Source: Calocera cornea HHB12733
Lineage: Eukaryota > Basidiomycota > Dacrymycetes > Dacrymycetales > Dacrymycetaceae
Assembly (NCBI GenBank): GCA_001632435.1
Contig: KV423948.1
Span: 117,075 to 181,074 of the forward strand
Length of the DNA: 64,000 nucleotides
Direction of reading: 5' to 3'
Shown here in pieces: positions 46,369 through 56,314 of the stretch. The translations under genes were made by a program, and so were the position numbers. The notes beneath the pieces are model-generated. The model worked only from the letters and a program-made list of their open reading frames with translations. It made no database searches and had not been told where the DNA came from. Every line of letters starts with the position of its first letter. The stretch's first letter is position 1.

Positions 46369-46990
46369 GGGAAACCGGCGCTCATCGAATCGTGAGTCCT
46401 AGATAGTATGGGAAGTGCGAATGACATCAAAACGCACTCCATCGCCAACAACAAATTCTATCGCATTCCGGGTTAAACGCAGTGAGCGGATCCCCTGGCT
46501 GACGCTGGTCAAAGTGGGTCACACGCGCGATGGGCTGTGTCACAGATAAGCATTGTCCGTATCTCGCGCTCCACAACTAGACAGCACACCCCACACGCTT
46601 GGGATTGAACGGGGTCAATAGTATCATTACCAAAAGGGAGCGATGACAATGTCCCCGATGGCCGCTCCAAAGCACGCACTCAAAGTATCGTTTCCACGGA
46701 CATCCGTCGTCCCGGTTCTGAGCTGCTTAGCGGTGCCAGGTGCTCGTCTCCGGTTTACCCAATGCGTCTGGTAGCTTTCCCATGCAATGTTCAGCTCCAA
46801 CATACCTCCACCCTCGCCTGGCTCTTCCACTTCCGACTGCTAAGCTTCCTGACGAGCATGCTGACCGAAGCAATGCCCCGTTACCCTTGCGGGCACACAC
46901 ATATTGAGCGGAAGGCATAAAGCCGGACCAGGAGGACTTCAAATGGTCCACAGGCCGCAGAGTCGAGATATTCTTTCATTGCCCTTTACA
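46369..46990 (+). repeat. Duplicated spacer upstream of copy F
   Basis: This is the counterpart of 44593-45177, with many substitutions and small gaps. It contains the degenerated promoter of copy F. No gene was seen. Confidence 0.6.
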
Positions 46991-48117
46991 ATGTGTTTCT
47001 CTTAGCACAATGCTGACCTCGGCGTGCTCGTACCGGGAGACAAGCCCATAGTTATACACTATGGCGATACTGGTCTTCCAAAAGCAGCGAAGAATGTGCC
47101 GTACACCACTATCCTTGCCGTGCGCGGAGGCGGCTTTAACGCCAGTATGATTCAGCTCTTTGATACCACGTAACGTCCGGGCTGAATTCTAGCGTGATTT
47201 CTATAACAAACATTTGGGCGCCTTGGGTGAAATATTTGCCTCACAACGTGCGTCTAATTGGAATCAACCGGCGTGGATTTGCGGGTTCTAGTCCCATCCA
47301 CAACCAAGCTCGGGACCCCACCATTAACCACACGGAGTCCTGTGCTCGTTACATTCTGGACGTCTTTGCCTTCATCAAGTCCCTCGTTGAGGCTCTCAAG
47401 GTTCCAGAATACAATAGCTCCCGAGGAGCAGGCGGTATCGTGTTACTGGGATGGTAAGCCGCGCTCTCCCTTACTGGTTCACTAGCTGAATATAAGGTAG
47501 GTCGAAAGGATGCACCTACACAACCGGTCTTCTGGCTATTCTCGCTAATAAAGATGGGCTGCCCAGCTTCGTTCGGCCTACCCGCTTCCATCTGGGACGA
47601 GTACATCCCAGTCGTTCGGAGCTACGTCACAAATGTACTTCTCTATGAGCCAACGGGCTTAATCATGGGTATACCCCTCGATCGTCCAGGGTGGGACGAG
47701 TCTCTGCCACCTTCCGAGCTGGGTCGCTCCTTCGTGGAAGGAATATTGACCACCGTCCCAGTGGAGAAGCACACGCCGATTCAGCCGTCAATCGATGACT
47801 TTACAGTCCTCACTCATGATCTATATTCTTGGCCCGGAGCCGATTGCAAGGAGCGAGAAGAGGTGTCGAGGCTGGCCTACACGGCTCTCCCCTCGTCTAT
47901 CGGAGTGGGCGTTATCTTGGGTAAGACCTCCGCCCACTGCCGGTATTCTCCTTGATATTGTTTCTCTGCAGGTGCAGGCACAACTGTGACCACGTGCATT
48001 GACGGTAGTCGGTGGGTGATCGATCGTTGTGCCAGACAGCCGAACACGACCGTCAGGATCATCCCCGGCGGCAACCACTTTGTCATGGCCACTGTCCCGA
48101 GGACTTCAATACCGCCG

Positions 48118-48126
48118 TCTTCAGCA
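48118..48126. repeat. Left 9-bp target-site duplication of the MULE
   Basis: TCTTCAGCA, identical to 50029-50037 on the other side of the element. Nine bp is the usual duplication length of Mutator-like transposons. Confidence 0.85.
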
Positions 48127-48135
48127 GGGATATTG

Positions 48136-48206
48136 TCTAGAATATGGTGGCGCGCCGCACCGTGATCTAGAATATGGTGGGGACGGCACATGATCTAGAA
48201 TATGGT
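48136..48206 (+). repeat. Left triple-motif array of the MULE end
   Basis: Three direct copies of TCTAGAATATGGT lie at 48136-48148, 48166-48178 and 48194-48206. They could be transposase-binding sites. The repeats themselves contain ATG, and the second one opens the longest version of the transposase frame (48174). Confidence 0.85.
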
Positions 48207-48275
48207 TGTGTATCAGAGCGCATCAGGACGCGTTGGAATACATCCGCTGATACGCATATCTTCTTGCTCACCACC

Positions 48276-49928
48276 ATGTCCAATGTCGTCGAAGGAGCAC
48301 GCTTCAAGACCTATCTCGATGCAGCAAATGCGCTCACCAACCACTCAAAGAATCAGGGGGCATCGCAGACAGTGAAGGAATCACGTGGAGAGGACAAGGT
48401 GCTGGTCGTAGGATGTGATGTGGGGAACTGCGAGTTCTGGGCGAGAGTCTGTCTGGAAGGAGGGTCGTGGGTGGTGCGCCGCATTGTTCCAACACATACG
48501 TGCCATGGATTTGCTCCCAAGAAACGTGCAGCAACCAGTCGCCTGTCCTACCTGGTACCTGAGCTGAAGAAGCTGTACACCATCACGGAGAAGACACCGG
48601 TACCCGACATTGTCGACATGCTGCAGGCCCAGCATATCCTTGTCTCCAAGCAACAAGCGCGCCATGCAAAGCGGGTGATCCTTGGTGATACCATCCAACA
48701 GCAAGCAGACGAGTTCCAGAGGCTGCCGGCATATGCCCACTATCTTCAAATCTGTGATCCAGGCGCAACCGTCGACATCAAGTTCAACCCAAATAACACC
48801 TTTCGGTCACTGTTCATCTGTCCATCCGCGGCAAAGAATGCGTGGCGATTTGTCCGCCGCTTTGTTGCGGTCGACGGCGCGTTCACAAAGACAGCCTTCG
48901 ACTACATCATACTCATTGCAGTGACGTATGATGCAAACGACAAGCTCCTCATGCTTGCATGGAGCACAGCGCCAAAGGAAGACACCGATACCTGGTCCGA
49001 CTTCCTCTGACTCCTCCGTGACGCACTTCCTGGGCTCGATCTGCCAACCAGTGTCATTATCTCTGATCGCCAGAAGGGCCTACTCCGAGCCATCCATGAA
49101 GAACTGCCGCTCATCGACGAGTCATATTGCGCCAAGCATATCCTTGCGAATGCCATCCAGCACTATGGTCCTGCCATTGAGGACTACTACTGGCCGCTTG
49201 TCCGTGCGCCAAGCGAGAAGACTTTCATCAAGCGTCTGGACACCATTCGGTCCAATGTCAGCGAAGCAGCTGCCGATTACCTGGCCAAGATCGATCCCAC
49301 CTGCTGGGCGGAATATGCATTCAACTCACCACGCTTTGGTCGAAATGCATCCAATGCAGCAGAATTCATGAACGCCACATTCCTCAAAGAGCGCGGAATG
49401 CCAGTACTCCAGATGTTCGATTCCATCTGGAACTATGAGATGGGCAAGTTCTTTAAAGCCCGGCAATACACCATGGCTTGCCACACGGGTTATGCGCCAG
49501 CCATCCAGCTGATGCTTGGGGACCGGTGCAAGCTTGCCCGGTCCTACAAGGTCATTCCCTCCAGCAAGGTGCACGCAAAGGTTCGCAAGTCCTTCAACCG
49601 CAAGGAGGAAGAACACACCGTCGAACTTCACCCTGACCTCCACACCGGCCTCTGCACCTGCCGCATCTTCCAACAGACACTCATTCCCTGCGCTCACGCT
49701 ATTGCACTCTGCTTCCACACTGGCGTCGATTTCAATCAGTACATCGATGATGCCTATCTTGTCTCCACCTGGCAAGCAACCTATCAAGTCCCATATCCGC
49801 CAGTGCGACTCTCCGAGCTGGATGCAAGTGAACACGTCCATGCACCTCCGTTAAAGAGACGTCGTGGGCGTCCTGCCACAAAGCGCAAAGAGAAGGGAAC
49901 GCGCCCTCCGCGGGCAAGCACTGGCTAG
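48276..49928 (+). pseudogene. MULE transposase with one in-frame stop
   Basis: From ATG 48276 (MSNVVEGARFKTYLDAANAL) the frame covers 550 codons, broken only by TGA at 49008-49010 (codon 245) between TWSDFL and LLRDALPGLDL. Transposase signatures are present: AVDGAF (Asp about 200), VIISDRQKG (Asp about 264) and NAAEFMNA (Glu about 363), in line with a DDE catalytic triad of the MULE domain. A SWIM-type zinc finger follows (CTC about 460-462 and CAH about 472-474). The C-terminus has an AT-hook-like basic part (RRRGRPATKRK). The N-terminal region has Cys/His residues (THTCHGF) that may be part of a DNA-binding finger. An alternative ATG at 48174 lies in the terminal repeat. One substitution, or readthrough, separates it from a full protein. 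Confidence 0.85.
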
Positions 49929-49948
49929 AGTAGCGCGGCTTTGACAGT

Positions 49949-50019
49949 ACCATATTCTAGATTATAAATACTCCCTACCATATTCTAGATCGAGGCGCGG
50001 CGCGCCACCATATTCTAGA
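49949..50019 (-). repeat. Right triple-motif array of the MULE end
   Basis: Three inverted copies of the 13-bp motif lie at 49949-49961, 49977-49989 and 50007-50019, mirroring the left end in number and spacing. Confidence 0.85.
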
Positions 50020-50028
50020 CAATATCCC

Positions 50029-50037
50029 TCTTCAGCA
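50029..50037. repeat. Right 9-bp target-site duplication of the MULE
   Basis: TCTTCAGCA, identical to 48118-48126. Confidence 0.85.
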
Positions 50038-50262
50038 TGATTCGACAGCTCAACGCGCAGGTGCACAGAGCTGGTGTGGCGCCGGCCGGCCTGAAGTAGG
50101 AGACCAGAAGAGGGTGAACGGCGCTTGTCGGAAGCTCTGTGGGACAGATGGCACGGATGTTATAACCGAAATACACGCTCTACTGCACAACATGCCTCAC
50201 ACTGCTACACGTTACAAATGAATAAAGACGTTGTTCCCTCCTCGGACCAACCAGACACTGCG

Positions 50263-51355
50263 CTATGCCGGGGGCCTGAACTCGAAGCCCTTGGCGGTAT
50301 AGATACCGCGGAGATCGCCATGCGCGCGCCGCATGATCCAATCATGGCTAGTAATCTCCTCCTCGGTGTCTTCGCCGGGCACCTTGGGCTGGGCATCGAT
50401 GATCCCGCCCTTCAAGCGCTTCATGACGACGACGTTTTCGGGGCGGGAGAAGTAGACCAGGCTGTTGCGCGGCAGGCCGCTCTGCTCGCCGGGCGGGGGC
50501 ACGACACGGTGGATGTTGGAGCGGAGGATGCCCGCGGTGAACTTGACGAGGGCGTCGCCGAGGTTGACGACGGCCGATCCAGGCACGGGCTTGACGTACA
50601 CCCACTCGTTCGTCTGCGGGTGGCGGATCTGGAGCCCGCCGAGCCAGTTGAACAGGATGGTGATCGTGCCGAAGTCCGTGTGCTCGCCGGAGGCGATGCG
50701 CTTGTCGTCCCAGGGCGAGACGGGCGCCTGGATGAAGCGGGCGTGGTCGCCCGAGCGCTCGGTCAGGCGGTGGTAGCTGTAGAGCGTGCCGATGGGGAGC
50801 CCGAGGTGCTCGTCCAAGAGGTTCAGCATCAGGTCGATCACGGTGCGGCAGTCGCGGACGTAGGTCTCGAGCAGCGTCTGGTGGTCGAGGATCAGCTGGG
50901 GCGCGGGGAGACGCTCGCAGTTGCCGAGGATGTCGTCCTTGCGCATCTGAAAGGGAGTCAGTCACAGCGCAGGAGCCAGAAACACGGTCCCATACGTTGT
51001 AGTTCTCTGCACGCAGGGGCTCGCCATTCGGGTCCCGGATGGTCAGGGGGAAGAAGCGGTAGCAATAGAAGATGTCAATGTTCCGTCCGTACTTCTCCTT
51101 CTCCTCGTTGGGCAGGGCGAAGAATTGCTTCTGCAGCCTGTGCATGTTCTCCGCATTCTCGACGATGCGCTCGCCGAGCTGCGAGCCGCTCATGTCGCAG
51201 TAGAAGAAGCCGAGGTTCTTGCATGCCTCGTAGAATGCTGCGCTCTCGGCCTTGTCGCCCGCCTCGAGCTTGGCCAGGGAGATGGAGACGAGCGGGGCGG
51301 TGACGAGGCCGCTCGGGAAGGGCGGGAGCGTATCGTGGGAAGTCTTGATCACCAT
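50263..51355 (-). CDS. 2-oxoglutarate-Fe(II) dioxygenase, isopenicillin-N-synthase-like
   Basis: Two exons. The ATG at 51355 gives MVIKTSHDTLPPFPSGLVTA, followed by the N-terminal DIOX_N-type region (AFYEACKNLGFFYCDMSGSQ; FFALPNEEKEKYGR). An intron of about 50 nt (near 50947-50995) joins AENYN to MRKDDILGN. The catalytic domain has HTDFGTITIL (the H-x-D iron ligands) and NIHRVVPPP (third His). RNSLVYFSRP supplies the Arg-x-Ser that binds 2-oxoglutarate. The C-terminus ends at 50263. Length is about 345 residues, normal for the family. All cofactor residues are intact, so an active oxygenase is expected. The substrate is unknown. It is divergent from the SDR at 52170 and near an A-T-R enzyme, which would fit specialised metabolism. 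Confidence 0.87.
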
Positions 51356-52169
51356 GATGGACCGAAAGGTGCAAGATGCGGGGGAAGAGTGCTGACGAGG
51401 CAGACGAAGTCGGTGCTGGATGGAGCGCCGTCGAGTGGAAGGAAGTGTTATTAAGAGCCATGCGGGGGTGGGGTGGAGGTCTCGCCGCTCACGTGCCGAC
51501 ACCTGGCAATGGCAATCCCGCCGTGGCCTCCACCAGCCGGTGGCCGGCGGCTGTGCCTGCCGCCCCACTCCGCGAATCCAGACCGACAGGCCGGGGTCAC
51601 GGCGCACGGCTGCGAATTGCTAAGGGGAGGAAGGGACGCGCGCATGCGAGGGCGCGGACACGGCGGGCGGGGAGCCTTCTTTAGCCCGGCCGGGCGTGGC
51701 TGTGCCTTGAGGATTGCCACGGAGACCGCGCGGGTGAGTGACCGGTTCCGGTCGGCGATAGCGTGCAATCCTACCCTCTCGAGTGTACGCCCGAGCGGAG
51801 GTGCGCCAAACCCTACGTCACCCTCCCCGTTCCCGTGTGAGGAACACGCTCCCAGGTGCCCAGGCTCGCGACTTGCATCGGGGCCACGCTCATCGCCGAC
51901 ATGGACATGCCGGGCTTGGCGCGCGCCTGGATTCACACGAGGCCGCACTTTCCTGCAACGCTCATGGCCTGAAGTCATCGCAGAAACGCCCTGACCGATA
52001 GCGCCGTACCGTCTGGCGTATATAAGCAGCGGGCGAGAGAGGGAGGAGGGCAAGATATCATCACCCCATCCCTGCATACATCTACCTTCTACGACTGCTA
52101 CTGCTACCCATCCTGGCTCTCGCAACCGCCAAGAAACTGCTCCACATCCACCAGAGCGACAATAGCAAC
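51356..52169. other. Divergent promoter region between the dioxygenase and the SDR
   Basis: About 815 bp separates the two start codons. A CACGTG core lies near 51491, and a TATA box near 52019 belongs to the SDR. No gene was recognised. Confidence 0.45.
52019..52026 (+). promoter_or_regulatory. TATA box of the SDR gene
   Basis: TATATAAG, 151 bp upstream of the ATG at 52170, followed by a GA-rich stretch and then C/T-rich DNA. Confidence 0.5.
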
Positions 52170-53003
52170 ATGCCCTCCTCCTCGTCTACCCCATCCCTCC
52201 CGCTCCAGGGAAAGACAGCCCTCGTCACCGGCTCATCGCAGGGAATCGGCGCCGCCATCGCCCACAAGCTCGCCTCGGACGGCGCGAACGTCGTCGTCAA
52301 CTACGTCGGGAACAAGGCCAAGGCCGACGCCACCGTCGCCGCCATCGAGCAGCTCGGGCTCGGCAAGGCCGTCGCCGTGCAGGCGGACGTGAGCGGCCTC
52401 GCGGGCGGCAAGAAGCTCGTCGAGGAGACGGTCAAAGCGTTCGGGTCGATCGACATCCTCGGTGAGCCTCCTCCCCTCCCACCTTTATGCAGCACCGAAC
52501 TGACCTGACCCCGCACAGTGCTCAACGCGGGCATCATGGGCTCCTCGACGCTCTCCGGGCTCACAGAGGAGTTCTACGACTCGCACTTCGCCGTGAACGT
52601 CAAGGGCCCGCTTTTCCTCGCGCAGGCCGCAGTGCCCCACATGCCCCAGGGCGGCCGCATCGTCTTCTTCTCGACGGGGCTGATCGCGCAGTCGGGCATC
52701 ACGCCCAACTACCTCGTCTACGTCGCGACGAAGGGGGCGGTCGAGCAGCTCGCACGCGTGCTCGCAAAGGAGCTCGGCGCAAAGGGCATCACGGTCAACA
52801 GCATCGCCCCCGGGCCGACGGCGACCGAGCTCTTCCTCAAGGGCAAGCCCGAGGCCCTCCTCGAGGGCATCAAGAAGAGCGGCCCGTTCGGCAGGCTCGG
52901 ACAGCCAGACGACATCGCAGACGCCGTCGCGTTCCTCGCCAGCCCCGCGGCCAGGTGGGTCAGCGGGACCACGCTCCGCGTCACGGGTGCGATGATCGTT
53001 TGA
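52170..53003 (+). CDS. Classical short-chain dehydrogenase/reductase
   Basis: The ATG at 52170 gives MPSSSSTPSLPLQGKTALVT. The cofactor motif is TGSSQGIGAAIA (TGxxxGxG), then VLNAGIMG (NAG). The catalytic residues are Ser in VFFSTGLI and Tyr/Lys in YLVYVATKGAVEQLA (YxxxK). The C-terminal segment PGPTATELFLKG and the ending SGTTLRVTGAMIV are typical of 3-oxoacyl-reductase-like SDRs. One intron (about 52461-52518) joins GSIDIL to VLNAG. Length is about 258 residues, complete. The Arg/Lys-poor loop after the first strand does not settle NADH versus NADPH. It is divergent from the dioxygenase. The substrate is unknown. Confidence 0.88.
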
Positions 53004-53689
53004 TCCGACGTCTGTCTGGAAAGGCGGTTTCGGACCGCGTTGTTGGTGGGAAGCTGTTATGTCTGTACTGTAGCCAAATGAATCTGCGTCTTGCTTGTCG
53101 AGATGTTGGGCGCGGAGAAATCCACGAACTCACTCCGCCATACCCATCCATCCCATTCTCATCTCGCACCAGGCCCAACCAAGGCCGGGTAATCGGATTA
53201 CCACATCCGTCCCGTCACTCTTCTTCCCAACTCCATTCAAAAGATCCTCAGAACATCGCCCGGGGACATTCACAGTCCCATTATGATCTACATTGCTACA
53301 GGGTCCCGCGCCCGCCCACGATCTCCTCCACACGCGCGTCCGCAACAAAGTGCTTGGCGCCGAGCGAGTCGTCTTCCACAAGCACGTAAGCGATTGAATA
53401 AGCTGGGAAGCACCCGGGGACAGGGAGGGCATATCCCGTCGAGCATGACGCAGGCTCATGAACTGCAACAGGGTCTCTGTTCCCACAATGCCACGGTCAT
53501 GTACCTACCGCAACAGCGCCGGGGTGAACATGGTCCGACGTTACTCCTGCTGCTTCGCCTTCCACGGTGACTCCCATTCAACAGCTGCTCAAAGCAGCAC
53601 ATTGCACATTGATTGCCAATTGATCAAGCCAGCGCCGTCCGTCGCCGCCAGGCTCGGGCCTCGCGCAGGAACCCAGCTCTGTTGAATTC
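53004..53689. other. 690-bp spacer, no gene recognised
   Basis: The spacer lies between the SDR stop and the remnant of hydrolase copy G. Short open frames only. Confidence 0.4.
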
Positions 53690-54939
53690 CACACTCCTCA
53701 AGTTTCCCAATGGGACTGGGGCTTTCACCGTACAGTGTGCATTGATGAGCAGGGTATCGCCATCCCCCAGGGCCAAGCTCGGCCAGAAGCTGGAGCACAG
53801 CATCGTGCCACGCCGCGGGTCCGTGACCACCCTCAGGAAGTGGTTCCCGCCCGGGAGATACTGGACGCGCACGTTCGGCTGGCCGGCGAGGCGTGGGCTG
53901 ACCCAGGACGCGCACGCGAGGGCGGAGGGCACGCTTCCTCCGTCTGATCCTGTGGTTGCGTCAGTTAGTGCTCAATACTGTACAATGCCGCTGCAGCTGC
54001 AGCTGTGAGAGGAGAGGGAGGAACACTGACAGCATGGCAAGCCCACTCCGATATTCCCGGGCATACGGGCAAATGCCCGCTCCGCCACCGGCCCCCTCTC
54101 GCCCGCATCCGCCCCGTGACAGCACTCCATATCCCCCGCCATAGACCGCACGTCCACCACCGCGTCCACGACGGCCAGGCAATTTACAGGCAGCTTGGCC
54201 CGGTGCCACGCCGCGAACTTGAGCCCGAGCCCATCTACGGGGATGCCGGCCAGCTCGGGCCCGGGGTACGCTTCCCGCCCCGGGAGAGCGACGCAGATCT
54301 GTGGGGGCTCGAAGAGGAGGATGCTGCGCCGGTGGGTGCGTAGCAGGGGTTCGTAAGGCTGTAGGGGGACCAGGGGGCCGTAGGCCCCCGATGGGGTTGT
54401 GTTGAGGGCGGGGAGGGAGAGGAGGGAGATCAGCTCGGTGTTTCCCTTTGACCTGCTCTGCCGGTCAGTCTCTGCTCAGCATCTCAGGACGCAGACCGTA
54501 CCATCCAAGCAGCACGAGCCCGCTCCTTCCGTACCAGCGTCTATGGGTGGCACCCCGAGCTCCTCAACAGTATACTTGACGAAAGGGAGGAGCCTCACTA
54601 AGCTGCGCCCAAACGCTTCTATGCGACCTGGGTACGGCTTCTTGGACTGACCCGCTGGGTGGGCCCGGAGGAGGCTTCGTACCCTCGTCGGTTGGATTCC
54701 AGGAGCCGAACGTCTTGCTGGAGATACGGGCTCCACGGTAGCCAAATCCTTTCTCAACGTCAGCCGGGTCATGAAGCGGGATGGGCCCACTTACTCGCGT
54801 TCCAGCCTGTGTCGTGCAGGGCGATGATTGTGGTGCATTCCTTGCTGGAGATATGGGGATGGGTGTCGAAGTATCTCACAGTGACGGGAGGATCGCCGGG
54901 GACGATGGCGCCGAGGTCTGCATATGCCCAGGTCTCCAT
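53690..54939 (-). pseudogene. Decayed alpha/beta-hydrolase copy G, inverted
   Basis: On the minus strand the ATG at 54939 opens METWAYADLGAIVPGDPPVT, clearly the family's N-terminus. The oxyanion motif is HDTGWNA (HG is changed to HD). Exon 2 lacks the usual IW-x4-LPH part and shifts frame between NRRGYEASS and RIEAFGRSL, then again before GLVLLGW. The elbow Ser context survives across the intron (GW|SKGNTEL), followed by RRSILLFEPPQICVALPG. The last exon still has PNVRVQYLPGGNHFLRVVTD. Intron positions match the plus-strand copies. Several frame breaks make a functional product unlikely. It lies in the opposite orientation to copies A-F. Confidence 0.65.
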
Positions 54940-55399
54940 GGGGATGTCGGACAGGTATTAACAGCTGGTGAAGCTGGATAAGAGGCGCGAGCAAGGTTTC
55001 ACTGTAACGACTCTGATCGTCACAAGGCTGTCGGGGGGAGAGGGGCGAGAGAGGAGATCGAGACAGTACTGGAAGGCAAAGCTAGGATAGTATTTCAGCC
55101 TAGATCGTCAGTATCACGCTGAATGCTTGAAACCCCATACCCATGTGATCTAGAAACCGGCTTGAGACCGACCCATTCCAGCCAGTTTGCAGTTTCTGAG
55201 AAACCTGGCTTTGGTTCAGTTCAGTCTGGACGGCCTGACCCAAACCGAACCGGAAAGCCGCGTCTGCTTCAAGCCGGGGTGTGTCCCTACCGGCCGCATA
55301 CACCTACGCTGACTAACCCATGACGTGAAGCAATGAGCGTGAAAGGGCCAGAAATCGTGATCTTCGTGCTCCTGCAGAAGAGGGGGACGGAGTAAACCA
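54940..55399. other. 460-bp spacer between remnants G and H
   Basis: No gene or regulatory site was recognised. Confidence 0.35.
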
Positions 55400-56314
55400 T
55401 ACCACTGTATTAGGACACGTACAACAGAGAACAGGCTAGGTGACAAGAGGTAGTCCATGTGCTCGAGAACGGAGTCAGGAAAGGGTCCAGAAGGTGGCCA
55501 CCCGTAACCTCCCGCGTCGTCCTGGTAGCATTTTGCGGCCCTCAAAATGCGAGCACAGAGACAGCCCCAGCTGATGGATCCCTTGGACCAGTTCACCTGC
55601 AAAAGCGGCAGGGGCATCTTCTGTGTCGTGAATAAGGTGGTATACTCCAACTCCTACGTCCGGGGGAACGGCGAGTTGCTGGAGGCTACATGTAGACGAA
55701 CAAAGGATGCCTCTGAGGTGACTTCGAAGAATGCTCTGATACGGGTGCAGGCTTATGGGGAGGTCGACGGCTGACTTGGTAATCCTCGCGAGTGGTGAGA
55801 GGAGAGTGAGAAAGAATTCCAAGATGTATGCATCACTTGATCTGGAGGAGGCTCAGCCATGCAAGCGGGCATAAGATGTCGCCACATACCGTCCGAGGAA
55901 GACGACTCCTCCTGCCTGATGGGCGCTGTTCCAGAAAGGTATCTCCAGCCTTTCTACCGCATCCTTCAGGATGCAGAGTAGTATCAAGATGCCTGTCACC
56001 ACTGAGCTTTTCGAATTATCTGCGCCCTCCGGCAGATACTCCCCAACCTCGTAGACCAACAGTCGGACACCAGTCGTCAGAAACCTTGCCCACTGTGGAC
56101 ACTCTGTGCCTTTATGAATACACTGTAGAAGCTTCTGTGTGGAACACGTACTGGAGCTGCCTGTCGACCGTTGCAGAAGAATGACGGTGGTGTAAGGTGA
56201 GAGTGATGCTCTCCTCGGTGTCGTGTCCAAGTATCGCAGGGCAATAGCCTCACCATCCCGGGATGCACTTATGAGTTGTGCGTCTGCCCACGTAGGTGTG
56301 GTGTCTTGAACCAT
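55400..56314 (-). pseudogene. Strongly diverged alpha/beta-hydrolase copy H, inverted
   Basis: The ATG at 56314 gives MVQDTTPTWADAQLISASRD, then IALRYLDTTPRRASLSPYTT, in line with the family's start. The oxyanion motif has become QRSTGSS. The elbow reads FLGRSSDAYILEF, with an intron inside the codon where Trp normally sits. Ser is kept, but the final Gly is Asp. The stretch HPYQSILRSHLRGIL aligns with the following helix, after which similarity is lost and no GGNHF motif was found. Open frames are longer than in D, F or G, but the missing His and oxyanion motif argue for a relic. The downstream limit is approximate. Confidence 0.5.

Larger units (their letters stand above)
48127..50028 (+). 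mobile_element. Mutator-like (MULE) DNA transposon, 1,902 bp
   Basis: The ends are inverted: GGGATATTG at the left and CAATATCCC at the right, with a perfect 32-bp terminal inverted repeat (48127-48158) that continues imperfectly for about 80 bp. Each end carries three copies of TCTAGAATATGGT. The left copies start at 48136, 48166 and 48194; the right, inverted copies end at 50019, 49989 and 49961, giving spacings of 30 and 28 bp on both sides. The arm also contains GGCGCGCC. A perfect 9-bp duplication flanks it. Inside is one long transposase frame on the plus strand with a single in-frame stop. The near-identical ends and perfect duplication suggest a recent insertion. It sits in the last exon of hydrolase copy F. 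Confidence 0.9.
46991..50099 (+). pseudogene. Alpha/beta-hydrolase copy F, decayed and split by a transposon
   Basis: This is a close relative of copy E with at least five lesions. The Trp codon at position 5 is TAG (47003-47005). The oxyanion motif is RGGGF in place of HGAGF. One extra base near 47567 shifts the frame, and one missing base near 48095 shifts it again after FVMAT. A MULE (48127-50028) then cuts the last exon. The elbow Ser (GWSKGC, 47502-47504) and His (GGNHF) codons survive. The final exon resumes after the transposon at 50038 and ends at TAG 50097-50099. It is non-functional; the small lesions could predate or follow the insertion. Confidence 0.8.

Noticed and set aside
48174..48275. 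Upstream ATG in the MULE repeat as the transposase start
   Set aside because: It would translate the terminal repeat itself. The ATG at 48276 gives a cleaner N-terminus, though this is not proven.
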